A stretch of DNA of 11,356 nucleotides from JBLNBU01 sp050260215. Its GTDB lineage: Bacteria; Pseudomonadota; Alphaproteobacteria; Rhodospirillales; Magnetospirillaceae. The translations under genes were made by a program, and so were the position numbers. Each line of letters opens with the position of its first letter. Within the stretch, counting starts at the first letter, position 1. Location of the stretch: the NCBI GenBank assembly GCA_050260215.1, contig JBLNBU010000288.1, positions 1 through 11,356 of the forward strand, in the 5' to 3' direction. Shown here piece by piece: positions 1 to 6,915 of this stretch. A model generated the notes under the pieces. It did not search any database. It saw nothing but the letters and a program-made list of their open reading frames with translations, and was not told the origin of the DNA.

Positions 1-1127
1 AACGACTTGTCGGTCGTGTCGTTGGGGTTGTCGTCGCCGCTGAACTGGGCATAGCGGAACGACACCGCCGGGGTCCACGGCAGGGCGGAAAAGGCGTAGC
101 CCGGCTCGACGTACCAGGCATCGGCGCGCACCTTGCGGCCGCCGTCGTCGTTGCGTTCCAGCACTCCTTGCGCGAACAAAGTGAAGTCCTCGTGCATGGG
201 CAAGGGCGAGCCGCCCGCATGCACCGAATAGACCCTGAGGCCGTCGCGGTTGGCCCACAGGCTGTTGGTGACGGTGGTGGCTGCCGCATTCCTGAACGAG
301 AAGATGCCGCGGCTGTCGGCGTCGAACACCTGGAGGAAGGTCGCCCCGACGTAAAGCTTGCGGTCGTCGTAGCTGGCCCGCGCGTCCTTGCCCTCCTTGG
401 ACTGGAACCACTCGACGTTGGCGCCCCACAGCGCGGTGGACGGCTGGTCGAGGTAGTGGGTCTTTTCCAGCTCGCTGTCGTTCTTCAGGTAGAACAGGTC
501 GCCGCGCACCGGGCTGGTGTTGACCTTCAGCACCGCGGTCTCGGCAAAGGCGGTGCGCGGCTGCAGCCAGAAGGCGCCGCGACGGTCGGTATCCAGCGTC
601 CCGTCGGCGACCAGGAACCCGTCGGCAATACGGAAGGTCTGCCGCCCGGCCGACAGGTCCAGCGCGTCGGTGCCCAGCGCCGGCAGCGTGCTGCCCGAAC
701 GCCAGCCGGCGTACAGGTCCTCGATGGCGACGCGCTCGGCGCCCTTGTGGGTGGCGTTGATCAGGTTGGCGTCGCCGTCGCCGAGGGTGCCCGCCGCCAC
801 CACCGAGACGTCGCCATACAGCGTGCCGATGCCGTCGCGGTCGTAGGTGGCCTTCAACTCGGGCTTGACGAAGCCCTCGGCCCATTCGGGTCCGCCGGAG
901 ATGCGCCCGCCCACGGCGGGGCCGGTGTTGACGCCGGCGGCGGCATTGCGATAGGTGCCGGCGCCGAAATTGGCGTTGGGCGCGGCGATGGCGGCCGCCC
1001 CGACCGCCAGGGCAGCGTCGATCTTCAGCCCGTCCTGCTCGACCAGGGTCATGTCGGCCTGCGCGGCCTTCGTCCCCAGCACCAGTGCCAGGCCGGCAAG
1101 CGCAATTCGCCGCTGCATCGGTTCCAT
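1..1127 (-). CDS. Alginate-export family outer-membrane beta-barrel protein, C-terminus cut by window edge
   Basis: The minus strand is open from an ATG at 1127 to the left edge, giving the first 375 residues without a stop. A GAGAGG ribosome-binding site lies 6 bases before this ATG. A second in-frame ATG at 1118 would give a shorter signal peptide. The N-terminus is a classic signal peptide (basic MQRR, hydrophobic core, cleavage after AQA before DM). The mature part is rich in Gly, Asp and aromatic residues in alternating patterns, as in outer-membrane barrels. Stretches such as EDLYAGWRSG, LDLSAGRQTFRIADGF, and PVRGDLFYLKND recall the alginate-export (AlgE-like) porin family. The family forms outer-membrane channels; the real substrate here is unknown and need not be alginate. 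The gene follows the RND pump gene on the same strand after 131 bases and a strong hairpin, so it may be a separate unit or a reduced-expression tail of the efflux operon. The family call is from recall of sequence patterns, not a search. Confidence 0.8.
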   Translation of the reverse strand, partial: MEPMQRRIALAGLALVLGTKAAQADMTLVEQDGLKIDAALAVGAAAIAAPNANFGAGTYRNAAAGVNTGPAVGGRISGGPEWAEGFVKPELKATYDRDGIGTLYGDVSVVAAGTLGDGDANLINATHKGAERVAIEDLYAGWRSGSTLPALGTDALDLSAGRQTFRIADGFLVADGTLDTDRRGAFWLQPRTAFAETAVLKVNTSPVRGDLFYLKNDSELEKTHYLDQPSTALWGANVEWFQSKEGKDARASYDDRKLYVGATFLQVFDADSRGIFSFRNAAATTVTNSLWANRDGLRVYSVHAGGSPLPMHEDFTLFAQGVLERNDDGGRKVRADAWYVEPGYAFSALPWTPAVSFRYAQFSGDDNPNDTTDKS

Positions 1128-1212
1128 GTTCTGCCTCTCAAAGCGTCAATCCGCCGCGAGAGTGCAAAACTTCGCCACCCGGCGCCATCCGACCGGAGCG
1201 CATGGATAGAAG

Positions 1213-1247
1213 GACCGGGAGGGGAATAGGCCATCCCCTCGCCGGTC
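1213..1247 (-). terminator. Strong hairpin after the RND pump gene
   Basis: An imperfect inverted repeat begins 12 bases past the pump stop codon. Outer arms GACCGG/CCGGTC (6 bp), one G-C pair and inner arms AGGGGA/TCCCCT (6 bp) make 13 pairs with a single bulged base and an 8-base loop. Only a weak pyrimidine tract (CTTCTATCC) follows on the minus strand, so it is not a textbook intrinsic terminator. It could end transcription partly, protect the mRNA 3' end, or separate the pump from the downstream porin gene. Confidence 0.55.
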
Positions 1248-1258
1248 GGCCAGGGGGC

Positions 1259-4200
1259 CTATTCCGCCGCCGGCTCGTGGACGGGCGGGGCCTTCTGATG
1301 GCGCAGCTTGTGCTTGCCCACCTCGGGGAACCAGCGGGCCACCGCGCCGCGGACCGCAACGTAGAACACCGGGGTGAACACCAGGCCGAAGCCGGTGACG
1401 CCCAGCATGCCGAAGAACACCGCGGTGCCCAGCGAATGGCGCATCTCGGCGCCGGCGCCGGTACCGATCACCAGCGGCAGCACGCCCAGCACGAAGGCCA
1501 GCGAGGTCATCAGGATGGGACGCAGGCGGGTGCGCGCCGCATGCACGGCGCCTTCGACCCGGTCCATGCCCTCGTCCTCGGCCTGGCGGGCGAATTCGAC
1601 GATCAGGATGGCGTTCTTGGCCGCCAGGCCGATCAGCACGATGAAGCCGATCTGGGCCAGGATGTTGATGGGCAGGCCGCGCACGATCAGCCCCGAAATG
1701 GCGGCCAGCAGGCACATGGGCACGATCAGGACCACGGCCAGCGGCAGCGACCAGCTTTCGTACTGGGCGGCCAGCAGCAGGAAGACGAACAGCACCGAGG
1801 CGCCGAACACCGCCAGGCCGCTGTTGCCGGCCAGGATTTCCTGCAGCGCCAGTTCGGTCCATTCGAAGCCGAAGCCTTCGGGCAGGCGCTCGGCCGCCAG
1901 CTGCTTCATGGTGTCGAGCGCCCAGCCCGACGAGAAGCCCGGCGCCGCCGCACCCTGGACCTCGGCGGCCGGATACAGGTTGTAGCGCGGCACCCGGTAC
2001 GGGCCGGTATCGTAGCGGAACGACGCCACCGAGCCGATGGGCACCATCTGGCCCTTGTCGTTGCGCACCTTCAGGTTGGCGATGTCGCGGATGTCATGGC
2101 GGAACGGCGCATCGGCCTGGGCGGTGACGCGGTAGGTGCGGCCCAGGAAGTTGAACTCGTTGACGAACACCGAGCCGATGTAGACCTGCAGCGCCTCGCT
2201 GACCCGCTCGGCGGGCACGCCCATCATCTGGGTGCGCACCCGGTCGATGTCGGCATAGACGTTGGGCGTGCGGGTGTCGAACAGGGTGAACACCCCGGTC
2301 AGCCCCTGGATGCCGTTGGCGGCCATGGCCAGGTCGTTGGCGACCTCTTCCAGCGCCTTGGCGCCGCGGCCGCCGCGGTCCTCGACGATCAGCTTGAAGC
2401 CGCCGGCGGTGCCGATGCCGCGCACCGGCGGCGGCTGCACCGTGATGATGAAGGCGTCCTGGATGGCGCCCAACCGCATGCGCAAGGAGCCCTGGATCGC
2501 CTCGGCCGACAAGCCCTGGGCGTAGCGCTCCTCGAACGGCTTCAAGGGGGTGAAGATGGCGGCGGCGTTGGACGCGTTGGTAAAGGTGGCGCCGTCGAAC
2601 CCGGCGAACGGCACCGCATGGTCGACGCCCGGCGTCTTCATGATGACGTCGACGGCACGCCGCACCACCGCGTCGGTCCGCGCCAGCGACGAGCCTGGCG
2701 GCAGCTTGACGATGGTGATCAGGTAGCCCTGGTCCATCTCGGGAATGAAGCCCTTGGGCGTCTTGAAGAACTCGAGCCCGGCGGTGCCGATCAGCCCGGC
2801 ATACAAGGCCAGCATGATGGTCGAGGCGCGCACCACCCGCCGGGTCAGCGTGCCGTAGCCGCCGGCCAGCCGGTCGAAGTTGCGGTTGAATGCGATGAAG
2901 AAGCGGGCGATGGGGCCGTGGTGTTCCTCGTGGGCGACGTGGGGCTTGAACAGCACCGCGCACAGCGCCGGCGACAAGGTCAGCGACACGATCAGCGAGA
3001 ACACCGTCGAGGCGGCGATGGTCACCGCGAACTGCTTGAAGAACTGCCCCGAGATGCCGGGGATGAACGCCGCGGGAATGAACACCGCGCACAGGACCAG
3101 GGCGATGGAGATCAGCGCCGAGCCCACCTCGTCCATGGTGGTATGGGCGGCGTCCCTGGGGCTCATGCCCTCGCGCAGGTTGCGCTCGACGTTCTCGACC
3201 ACGACGATGGCGTCGTCGACGACGATGCCGACCGCCAGCACCAGCCCGAACAGCGACAGGTTGTTGAGCGAATAGCCCATGGCGCCCAGCACCGCGAAGG
3301 TGCCGACCAGCGACACCGGAATCGCCGCCAGCGGCACCATCGAGGCGCGCCAGGTCTGCAGGAACAAGATGACCACCACCACCACCAGGATCACCGCTTC
3401 CCAGATGGTCTTGACCACCTCGTGCACCGACTGGGCGATGAACTGGGTCGGGCTGTAGGCGATGGTGTAGGTCATGCCCGGAGGGAAGGACTTCGACAGG
3501 TCCTTCATCTTGTCGAGCACGCGCTGGGCGGTCTCGAGTGCGTTGGAGCCGGGGCGCTGCAGCACCACCACCGGCACCGCGCTCTTGTCGTCGAGATAGC
3601 CGTTGACGCTGTAGTCCAGCGCCGCCAGCTCGACCCGGGCGATATCCTTCAGCCGGGTGACGCGGCCGTCGGCGTCGGTGCGCACGATGACGTTCTCGAA
3701 CTGCTCGGGCTGGGCCAGGCGGCCTTGCGTCTGCACGCTGAACTGGAAGGCGCCCTGGTTGGCCGAGGGCGGCGCATCCAGCACGCCGGCGGCAATCTGC
3801 ACGTTCTGGGCCCGGAGCGCGGCAACCACCTCGCCTGCGGTCAGGTTGCGGGCGCTGGCGCGATCGGGATCGATCCACACCCGCATGGAGTACTCGCGCG
3901 AGCCGAAGATGCGGGTGTCGCCGACGCCGTCCAGGCGGGCCAGCGGGTCGATCACCTGCAAGATAGCGTAGTTGGACATGTACAGCTGGTCGCGCGACCC
4001 GTCCGGCGAATTGAGATGGATGACCATCAGCATGTCGGGCGAGTTCTTGGCCACGGTGACGCCGATGCGCTTGACGTCGTCGGGCAGGCGCGCGGTGGCG
4101 ATGGCGACGCGGTTCTGCACCAGCACCTGGGCGGTGTCCAGGTTGGTGCCCAGCGCGAAGGTGATGGTCAGGCGCAGGTTGCCGTCGCCGGTGGCCTGGC

Positions 4201-4444
4201 TGCTCATGTAGAGCATGTTCTCGACGCCGTTGATCTGCTGTTCCAGCGGCGTCGCCACCGTGTCCGACACCACCTGCGCCGAGGCGCCCGGATAGCTGGC
4301 CGAGACGATGATGGTCGGCGGGGCGATCTCGGGGTACTGGGCCACCGGCAGCGCGAAATAGCTGATCGCGCCGACGATGGTGATCAGCACCGACACCACC
4401 GTGGCGAAGATCGGCCGGTCGATGAAGAAGTGCGACAGGCGCAT
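1259..4444 (-). CDS. RND multidrug efflux pump, HAE1 family inner-membrane subunit (MexF/OqxB-like)
   Basis: This 1061-residue protein has the usual length for AcrB-type pumps, which use the proton gradient to expel drugs from the periplasm and inner membrane through an adaptor and an outer-membrane duct. The N-terminus (RPIFATVVSVLITIVGAISY) is the typical first helix. Helix 4 carries the paired proton-relay aspartates D410 and D411 in GIVVDDAIVVVENVER. Helix 10 carries K943 in GLAAKNAILIVEF, and R975 sits in RLRPILMTS, so the proton-relay set known from AcrB (D407, D408, K940, R971) appears intact. The segments VILFLQTWRAS and PLAAIPVSLVGTFAVLG look closer to MexF/OqxB than to AcrB. The start ATG at 4444 lies 4 bases after the adaptor stop, and the SD-like GGGAAG sits over the end of the adaptor gene, which suggests translational coupling. 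The C-terminal tail after residue about 1040 is short, charged and soluble. No frameshift is seen. The drug range cannot be read from the sequence. Confidence 0.97.
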   Translation of the reverse strand: MRLSHFFIDRPIFATVVSVLITIVGAISYFALPVAQYPEIAPPTIIVSASYPGASAQVVSDTVATPLEQQINGVENMLYMSSQATGDGNLRLTITFALGTNLDTAQVLVQNRVAIATARLPDDVKRIGVTVAKNSPDMLMVIHLNSPDGSRDQLYMSNYAILQVIDPLARLDGVGDTRIFGSREYSMRVWIDPDRASARNLTAGEVVAALRAQNVQIAAGVLDAPPSANQGAFQFSVQTQGRLAQPEQFENVIVRTDADGRVTRLKDIARVELAALDYSVNGYLDDKSAVPVVVLQRPGSNALETAQRVLDKMKDLSKSFPPGMTYTIAYSPTQFIAQSVHEVVKTIWEAVILVVVVVILFLQTWRASMVPLAAIPVSLVGTFAVLGAMGYSLNNLSLFGLVLAVGIVVDDAIVVVENVERNLREGMSPRDAAHTTMDEVGSALISIALVLCAVFIPAAFIPGISGQFFKQFAVTIAASTVFSLIVSLTLSPALCAVLFKPHVAHEEHHGPIARFFIAFNRNFDRLAGGYGTLTRRVVRASTIMLALYAGLIGTAGLEFFKTPKGFIPEMDQGYLITIVKLPPGSSLARTDAVVRRAVDVIMKTPGVDHAVPFAGFDGATFTNASNAAAIFTPLKPFEERYAQGLSAEAIQGSLRMRLGAIQDAFIITVQPPPVRGIGTAGGFKLIVEDRGGRGAKALEEVANDLAMAANGIQGLTGVFTLFDTRTPNVYADIDRVRTQMMGVPAERVSEALQVYIGSVFVNEFNFLGRTYRVTAQADAPFRHDIRDIANLKVRNDKGQMVPIGSVASFRYDTGPYRVPRYNLYPAAEVQGAAAPGFSSGWALDTMKQLAAERLPEGFGFEWTELALQEILAGNSGLAVFGASVLFVFLLLAAQYESWSLPLAVVLIVPMCLLAAISGLIVRGLPINILAQIGFIVLIGLAAKNAILIVEFARQAEDEGMDRVEGAVHAARTRLRPILMTSLAFVLGVLPLVIGTGAGAEMRHSLGTAVFFGMLGVTGFGLVFTPVFYVAVRGAVARWFPEVGKHKLRHQKAPPVHEPAAE

Positions 4445-4448
4445 GGCG

Positions 4449-5660
4449 CTACTTCCCGGCCGGAGCGGGCTGGGCGGCGGGAGCGGCGGCGGCCGGCTGC
4501 GGGGTCACCTTGGCCCCGGGCCGCGCCCGCATCAGGCCGTTGACGATGACCTGGTCGGTAGGCGCAATCCCAGAACGGATCACCCTCAGGCCATCGACCA
4601 CCGGGCCCAGTTCCACCGGCCTGGGCGCCACGGTGCCGTCGGGGGTGACGGTCATCACCAGCTTGCGGCTCTGGTCGGTGACGATGGCCGCGTCGGGCAG
4701 CAGCATGGCATCGGCGGCGGCCGAGGCGGCCATCTGGATGCGGCCGAAGGCGCCGGGCGGGATGGGGCGCTCGGACTTGTCGATGACGGCACGCGCCCGG
4801 ATGGTGCCGCTGCCGCGGTCGATCTGGTTGTCGAGGAAGTCGAGATGCCCGGTGTGCGGCCAGCCCTGCTCGTCCATCAGCCGCAGGCGCACCGGCACGT
4901 CGAGCGCGTTGCCGGGCTCGAGCTTGGCGCCGCTGCGCCGCTGCAGGGCCAGCAGGTCGGCCTCGCTCATGTCGAAGGTGAACTTCATCGGGTCGGTGGC
5001 GACGATGGTGGTCAGCAGCGTCCCCGTCCCGCTGGAGCCGCCGGCGTTGACCAGGTTGCCGATGCTGACCTGGTGCAGGCTGATGCGCCCCGACATGGGC
5101 GCCAGCACCCGGGTGAACTGCAGGTTCAGCTCGGCCTCGCGCACCGCGGCGCGGGCGCCGTCGACGCCGGCCGACGAGCTGCGCTGCTCCTGGGTGCGCT
5201 GATCCAGGGTGCTTTGCGCCAGGAAGTCGCGCTTCTGCAACTCGCCGGCGCGCTGCAGCTGGCGCTGGGCGAAGACCACCGAACCTTGCGCCGAATCCAG
5301 CTTGGCCCGCGCCGAGGCCAGGGCGATCTCGAAGGGGCGCGGGTCGATGACGAACAGCAGGTCGCCCTTCTCCACCGTCTGGCCGTCGGTGAAGTGGATC
5401 TCGGTCAGGTAGCCGCTGACCCGGGCGCGCACCTCGACCACGTCGGCCGGGGTGAACACGCCGGTGAACTCGATCCATTCGGTGACCGGGCGGACCTGGG
5501 GCTGGGCCACCGTGACCGGCGGGGCGCCGCCGGGAGGACCGCCCGCCGGCTTGGCGCCGCCGCCCAGCAACGAATACATCCCGGCGCCGATGCCGACCAC
5601 GACCAGGACAGCGATCATCAGCAGGGAACGGGGAACGGCGGCAACGGTCGGGCGCGACAT
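4449..5660 (-). CDS. RND efflux periplasmic adaptor (membrane fusion protein, MexE/AcrA-like)
   Basis: This 403-residue protein bridges the inner-membrane pump and an outer-membrane duct. Residues 12-30 form one hydrophobic anchor. No lipobox cysteine is seen, so it is probably held by an uncleaved helix rather than a lipid. A Gly/Pro-rich linker (about 34-48) leads to the first half of the lipoyl domain (77-108, VSGYLTEIHFTDGQTVEKGD and DLLFVIDPRPF). An alpha-hairpin follows (about 111-180, Ala/Gln/Arg-rich), then the second lipoyl half (LAPMSGRISLHQVSIGNLV), a beta-barrel (about 222-312) and a membrane-proximal domain (about 320-385). The tail is Ala/Pro-rich. It is the first gene of the efflux operon, 4 bases before the pump. 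The start ATG at 5660 fits the anchor position and lies just downstream of a promoter and a large palindrome. The ribosome-binding site (GGAA about 8 bases upstream) is weak. Confidence 0.95.
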   Translation of the reverse strand: MSRPTVAAVPRSLLMIAVLVVVGIGAGMYSLLGGGAKPAGGPPGGAPPVTVAQPQVRPVTEWIEFTGVFTPADVVEVRARVSGYLTEIHFTDGQTVEKGDLLFVIDPRPFEIALASARAKLDSAQGSVVFAQRQLQRAGELQKRDFLAQSTLDQRTQEQRSSSAGVDGARAAVREAELNLQFTRVLAPMSGRISLHQVSIGNLVNAGGSSGTGTLLTTIVATDPMKFTFDMSEADLLALQRRSGAKLEPGNALDVPVRLRLMDEQGWPHTGHLDFLDNQIDRGSGTIRARAVIDKSERPIPPGAFGRIQMAASAAADAMLLPDAAIVTDQSRKLVMTVTPDGTVAPRPVELGPVVDGLRVIRSGIAPTDQVIVNGLMRARPGAKVTPQPAAAAPAAQPAPAGK

Positions 5661-5672
5661 CGGGGCGATTCC

Positions 5673-5698
5673 AAAACTAAACTGAACCGTTTCGTTTT
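5673..5698. promoter_or_regulatory. 26-bp palindrome, candidate repressor operator of the efflux operon
   Basis: The plus strand reads AAAACtAAACtG, then AA, then CcGTTTcGTTTT. Ten of 13 positions of each half are paired with the other half, giving the pattern AAAACnAAACnGnnCnGTTTnGTTTT. It is an AT-rich island in very GC-rich DNA. It lies 12 bases upstream of the adaptor start and overlaps the likely -10 box, so a bound protein would block transcription. Size and symmetry suit a TetR/AcrR-type dimer or pair of dimers. That assignment is inference, and no regulator gene is in the window. Confidence 0.65.
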
Positions 5699-5724
5699 TA
5701 CCCGGCCCGAGCCGGCGGGGTCAA
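5695..5724 (-). promoter_or_regulatory. Likely sigma-70-type promoter of the efflux operon
   Basis: On the minus strand TTGACC (5724-5719) matches the -35 consensus at 5 of 6 positions. After 18 bases comes TAAAAA (5700-5695), which matches the -10 consensus at 4 of 6. Transcription would start near 5688, inside the palindrome. A perfect 7-bp hairpin (GCGGGGT/ACCCCGC, 5715-5735) covers the -35 region and may be chance in such GC-rich DNA. Confidence 0.5.
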
Positions 5725-5764
5725 GGGAACCCCGCGCCTATGGCTTTTGTTCGTGCCGCCGGGG

Positions 5765-5968
5765 TCAGGCGCGCCGGGGATGGGCGGTGCTGGCCACCGC
5801 CAGCGACAGGGCGCGGTCCCAGCACGACACCGCCTCGGCGGCGGCGGAACTGCCGACCCGGTGCAGGACCTCGAGCGCCATCAGATAGGCCTCGGCCGGC
5901 TGGCCGGCTTCCAGCGCGCGGGCGGCGAGGTCCAAACGGGAATCATGGGGAGCGAACGGGGAGGTCAT
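5765..5968 (-). CDS. Small protein of unknown function, 67 residues
   Basis: I do not recognise this protein. It reads MTSPFAPHDSRLDLAARALE and continues as an Ala- and Leu-rich, probably all-helical soluble chain (LAARALEAGQPAEAYLMALE, then VLHRVGSSAAAEAVSCWDRA). There is no signal peptide or membrane segment. The alternation of Ala, Leu and charged residues resembles a single helix-turn-helix repeat of the TPR kind, but one unit is too short to call. An AGAAGGA ribosome-binding site stands 8 bases before the ATG, which is the main reason to accept it as a gene. It lies 56 bases downstream of the GDT1-like gene on the same strand and could be cotranscribed with it. It ends about 100 bases before the efflux operon, which has its own promoter. 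Confidence 0.55.
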   Translation of the reverse strand: MTSPFAPHDSRLDLAARALEAGQPAEAYLMALEVLHRVGSSAAAEAVSCWDRALSLAVASTAHPRRA

Positions 5969-6024
5969 CGCAGCGATCCTTCTGATCTGCCTTGCGTCAC
6001 CCGCTCACCCTAGCACGAGGGGGG

Positions 6025-6621
6025 TTAACGGGCGGTTGCCGTCAGCGCCGCCGAGATGCCGGCGGCGTCGCCAAGGGCCAGTACGCCAAGGACCGCGAAC
6101 ACCGCCGCGGCCACCGCGCGGACCATCCCGAGCGGGATCTTGTGCGCCGCCGCCTGGCCGACGAACACCGCCGGCACGTCGGCCAGCATCATGCCGGTGG
6201 TGGTCCCGGCGGTCACCCACAGCACGTCGTTGAAGCGCGCCGCCAGCGCGACGGTGGCGATCTGGGTCTTGTCGCCGATCTCGACCAGGAAGAAGGCCAC
6301 CAGGGTGGCGACGAAGGGCCCGAAGCGCTCGAACGGGCGCGGTGCGTCGTCGTCGTCCTTGTCGGGGACCAGCACCCACCCGGCCATCAGCAGGAAACTG
6401 ACGCCGACGACCACCCGCAAGGCCTGGTCGCCCAGCCAGCCGGCGACCAGCGCGCCCACCCAGGCCGCCAGCAGGTGATTGGCCAGCGTCGCCGCCAGGA
6501 TGCCCAGGATGATCGGCACCGGCTTGCGGAAGCGGGTCGCCAGCACCAGCGCCAGCAACTGCGTCTTGTCGCCGATCTCGGCCACCGCCACCACACCCGC
6601 CGAAACCAGATAAGCTTCCAT
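6025..6621 (-). CDS. GDT1/TMEM165 family (UPF0016) cation transporter
   Basis: This 198-residue membrane protein has the family's two hallmark motifs: EIGDKT at residues 15-20 in the first helix and EIGDKT at 114-119 in the fourth. About six hydrophobic helices are arranged as two inverted triplets, separated by an acidic loop (PDKDDDDAPRPFERF, about 86-100). The length is typical for bacterial members. Characterised relatives move Mn2+ or Ca2+ out of the cytoplasm, probably in exchange for protons; the glutamate and aspartate of each motif bind the ion. I chose ATG 6621 because AGGGGGG precedes it by 7 bases and the protein then begins directly with helix 1. An in-frame ATG at 6702 would add 27 residues (MSAGLFARVCG onward) with no family counterpart. 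I looked for a yybP-ykoY manganese riboswitch upstream and saw none. Confidence 0.93.
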   Translation of the reverse strand: MEAYLVSAGVVAVAEIGDKTQLLALVLATRFRKPVPIILGILAATLANHLLAAWVGALVAGWLGDQALRVVVGVSFLLMAGWVLVPDKDDDDAPRPFERFGPFVATLVAFFLVEIGDKTQIATVALAARFNDVLWVTAGTTTGMMLADVPAVFVGQAAAHKIPLGMVRAVAAAVFAVLGVLALGDAAGISAALTATAR

Positions 6622-6661
6622 CACGCATCCCCCCTGCCCGGCCCGTGTTCGGCCGCGCCCG

Positions 6662-6690
6662 ACCATAATTCCGCAGACCCGCGCAAACAA
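6662..6690 (-). promoter_or_regulatory. Possible weak promoter of the GDT1-like gene
   Basis: On the minus strand TTGTTT (6690-6685), a 17-base spacer and TATGGT (6667-6662) resemble a sigma-70 promoter, with 3 and 4 matches out of 6. It lies about 41 bases before the chosen start at 6621, and if used it would exclude the longer start at 6702. The match is modest. Confidence 0.3.
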
Positions 6691-6704
6691 CCCCGCCGAC
6701 ACCC

Positions 6705-6733
6705 TTGATTTTACCCGCCCAAGCCGCTATCAA
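6705..6733 (+). promoter_or_regulatory. Promoter of tRNA-Glu
   Basis: TTGATT (6705-6710), a 17-base spacer and TATCAA (6728-6733) form a sigma-70-type promoter ending 17 bases before the mature tRNA. A GC-rich stretch follows the -10 box, as is common at stringently controlled stable-RNA promoters. Confidence 0.65.
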
Positions 6734-6750
6734 GACGTCCCGCCCGAGAC

Positions 6751-6826
6751 GTCCCCATCGTCTAGAGGCCTAGGACACCGCCCTTTCACGGCGGCGACAG
6801 GGGTTCGAATCCCCTTGGGGACGCCA
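6751..6826 (+). tRNA. tRNA-Glu, anticodon UUC
   Basis: The 76 bases fold as a complete cloverleaf. The acceptor stem pairs GTCCCCA with the matching TGGGGAC near the 3' end. The anticodon stem CCGCC/GGCGG (6778-6782, 6790-6794) closes the loop CTTTCAC with anticodon TTC at 6785-6787. The T arm AGGGG TTCGAAT CCCCT follows. The CCA end is encoded (6824-6826). It is a common integration site, and an integrase gene starts about 90 bases downstream in the same direction. Confidence 0.97.
6799..6826 (+). other. Presumed attL: 3' end of tRNA-Glu
   Basis: Tyrosine-recombinase elements that use tRNA genes normally recombine within the 3' part and carry a copy that restores the gene. Here the T arm through CCA is intact and the integrase gene follows, so the left attachment core is expected here. 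Its exact limits cannot be set, because no second copy of this segment is seen elsewhere in the window; attR would lie beyond the right edge. Confidence 0.5.
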
Positions 6827-6873
6827 TCTCGCCCGCGAAGGCGCGGAAATCCTCGAAATCGGCAGCCTGTTTG

Positions 6874-6913
6874 GTGGTTACACACGCCCGGTGGTACACG
6901 GGAGTGGTACACG
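6874..6913 (+). repeat. Three short direct repeats between tRNA and integrase
   Basis: GTGGTACACG occurs exactly at 6891-6900 and 6904-6913, and an imperfect copy GTGGTtACAC lies at 6874-6883. They end 2 bases before the chosen integrase start. Their place between the attachment site and the integrase gene suits arm-type integrase or accessory-protein binding sites, possibly with autoregulation of the integrase. This is inference from position. Confidence 0.6.
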
Positions 6914-6915
6914 AG

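Noticed and set aside
2094..3878. 594-codon minus-strand frame within the pump gene
   Set aside because: It overlaps the real gene in another frame, and its Arg/Gly/Pro-rich product reflects codon bias only.
1085..4543. Very long open frame (1152 codons) on the plus strand, antisense to the pump gene
   Set aside because: It is the GC-rich shadow of a clearly real RND gene. Its product is a low-complexity mix of His, Asp, Gly, Gln and Arg with no fold or ribosome-binding site.
4377..5888. Plus-strand open frame of about 500 codons across the adaptor gene
   Set aside because: It is antisense to an intact adaptor gene, crosses its promoter and gives a compositionally biased product.
6025..6702. 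Longer GDT1-like form starting at 6702
   Set aside because: The extra 27 residues are not membrane-protein-like, overlap the likely promoter and lack the strong ribosome-binding site seen before 6621.
6622..6733. Possible yybP-ykoY manganese riboswitch before the GDT1-like gene
   Set aside because: The leader is short and I could not find the conserved helices or loop motifs.
6871..6915. TTG start for the integrase
   Set aside because: It would encode the direct repeats as protein and has no better ribosome-binding site; ATG 6916 fits the known N-terminal module.
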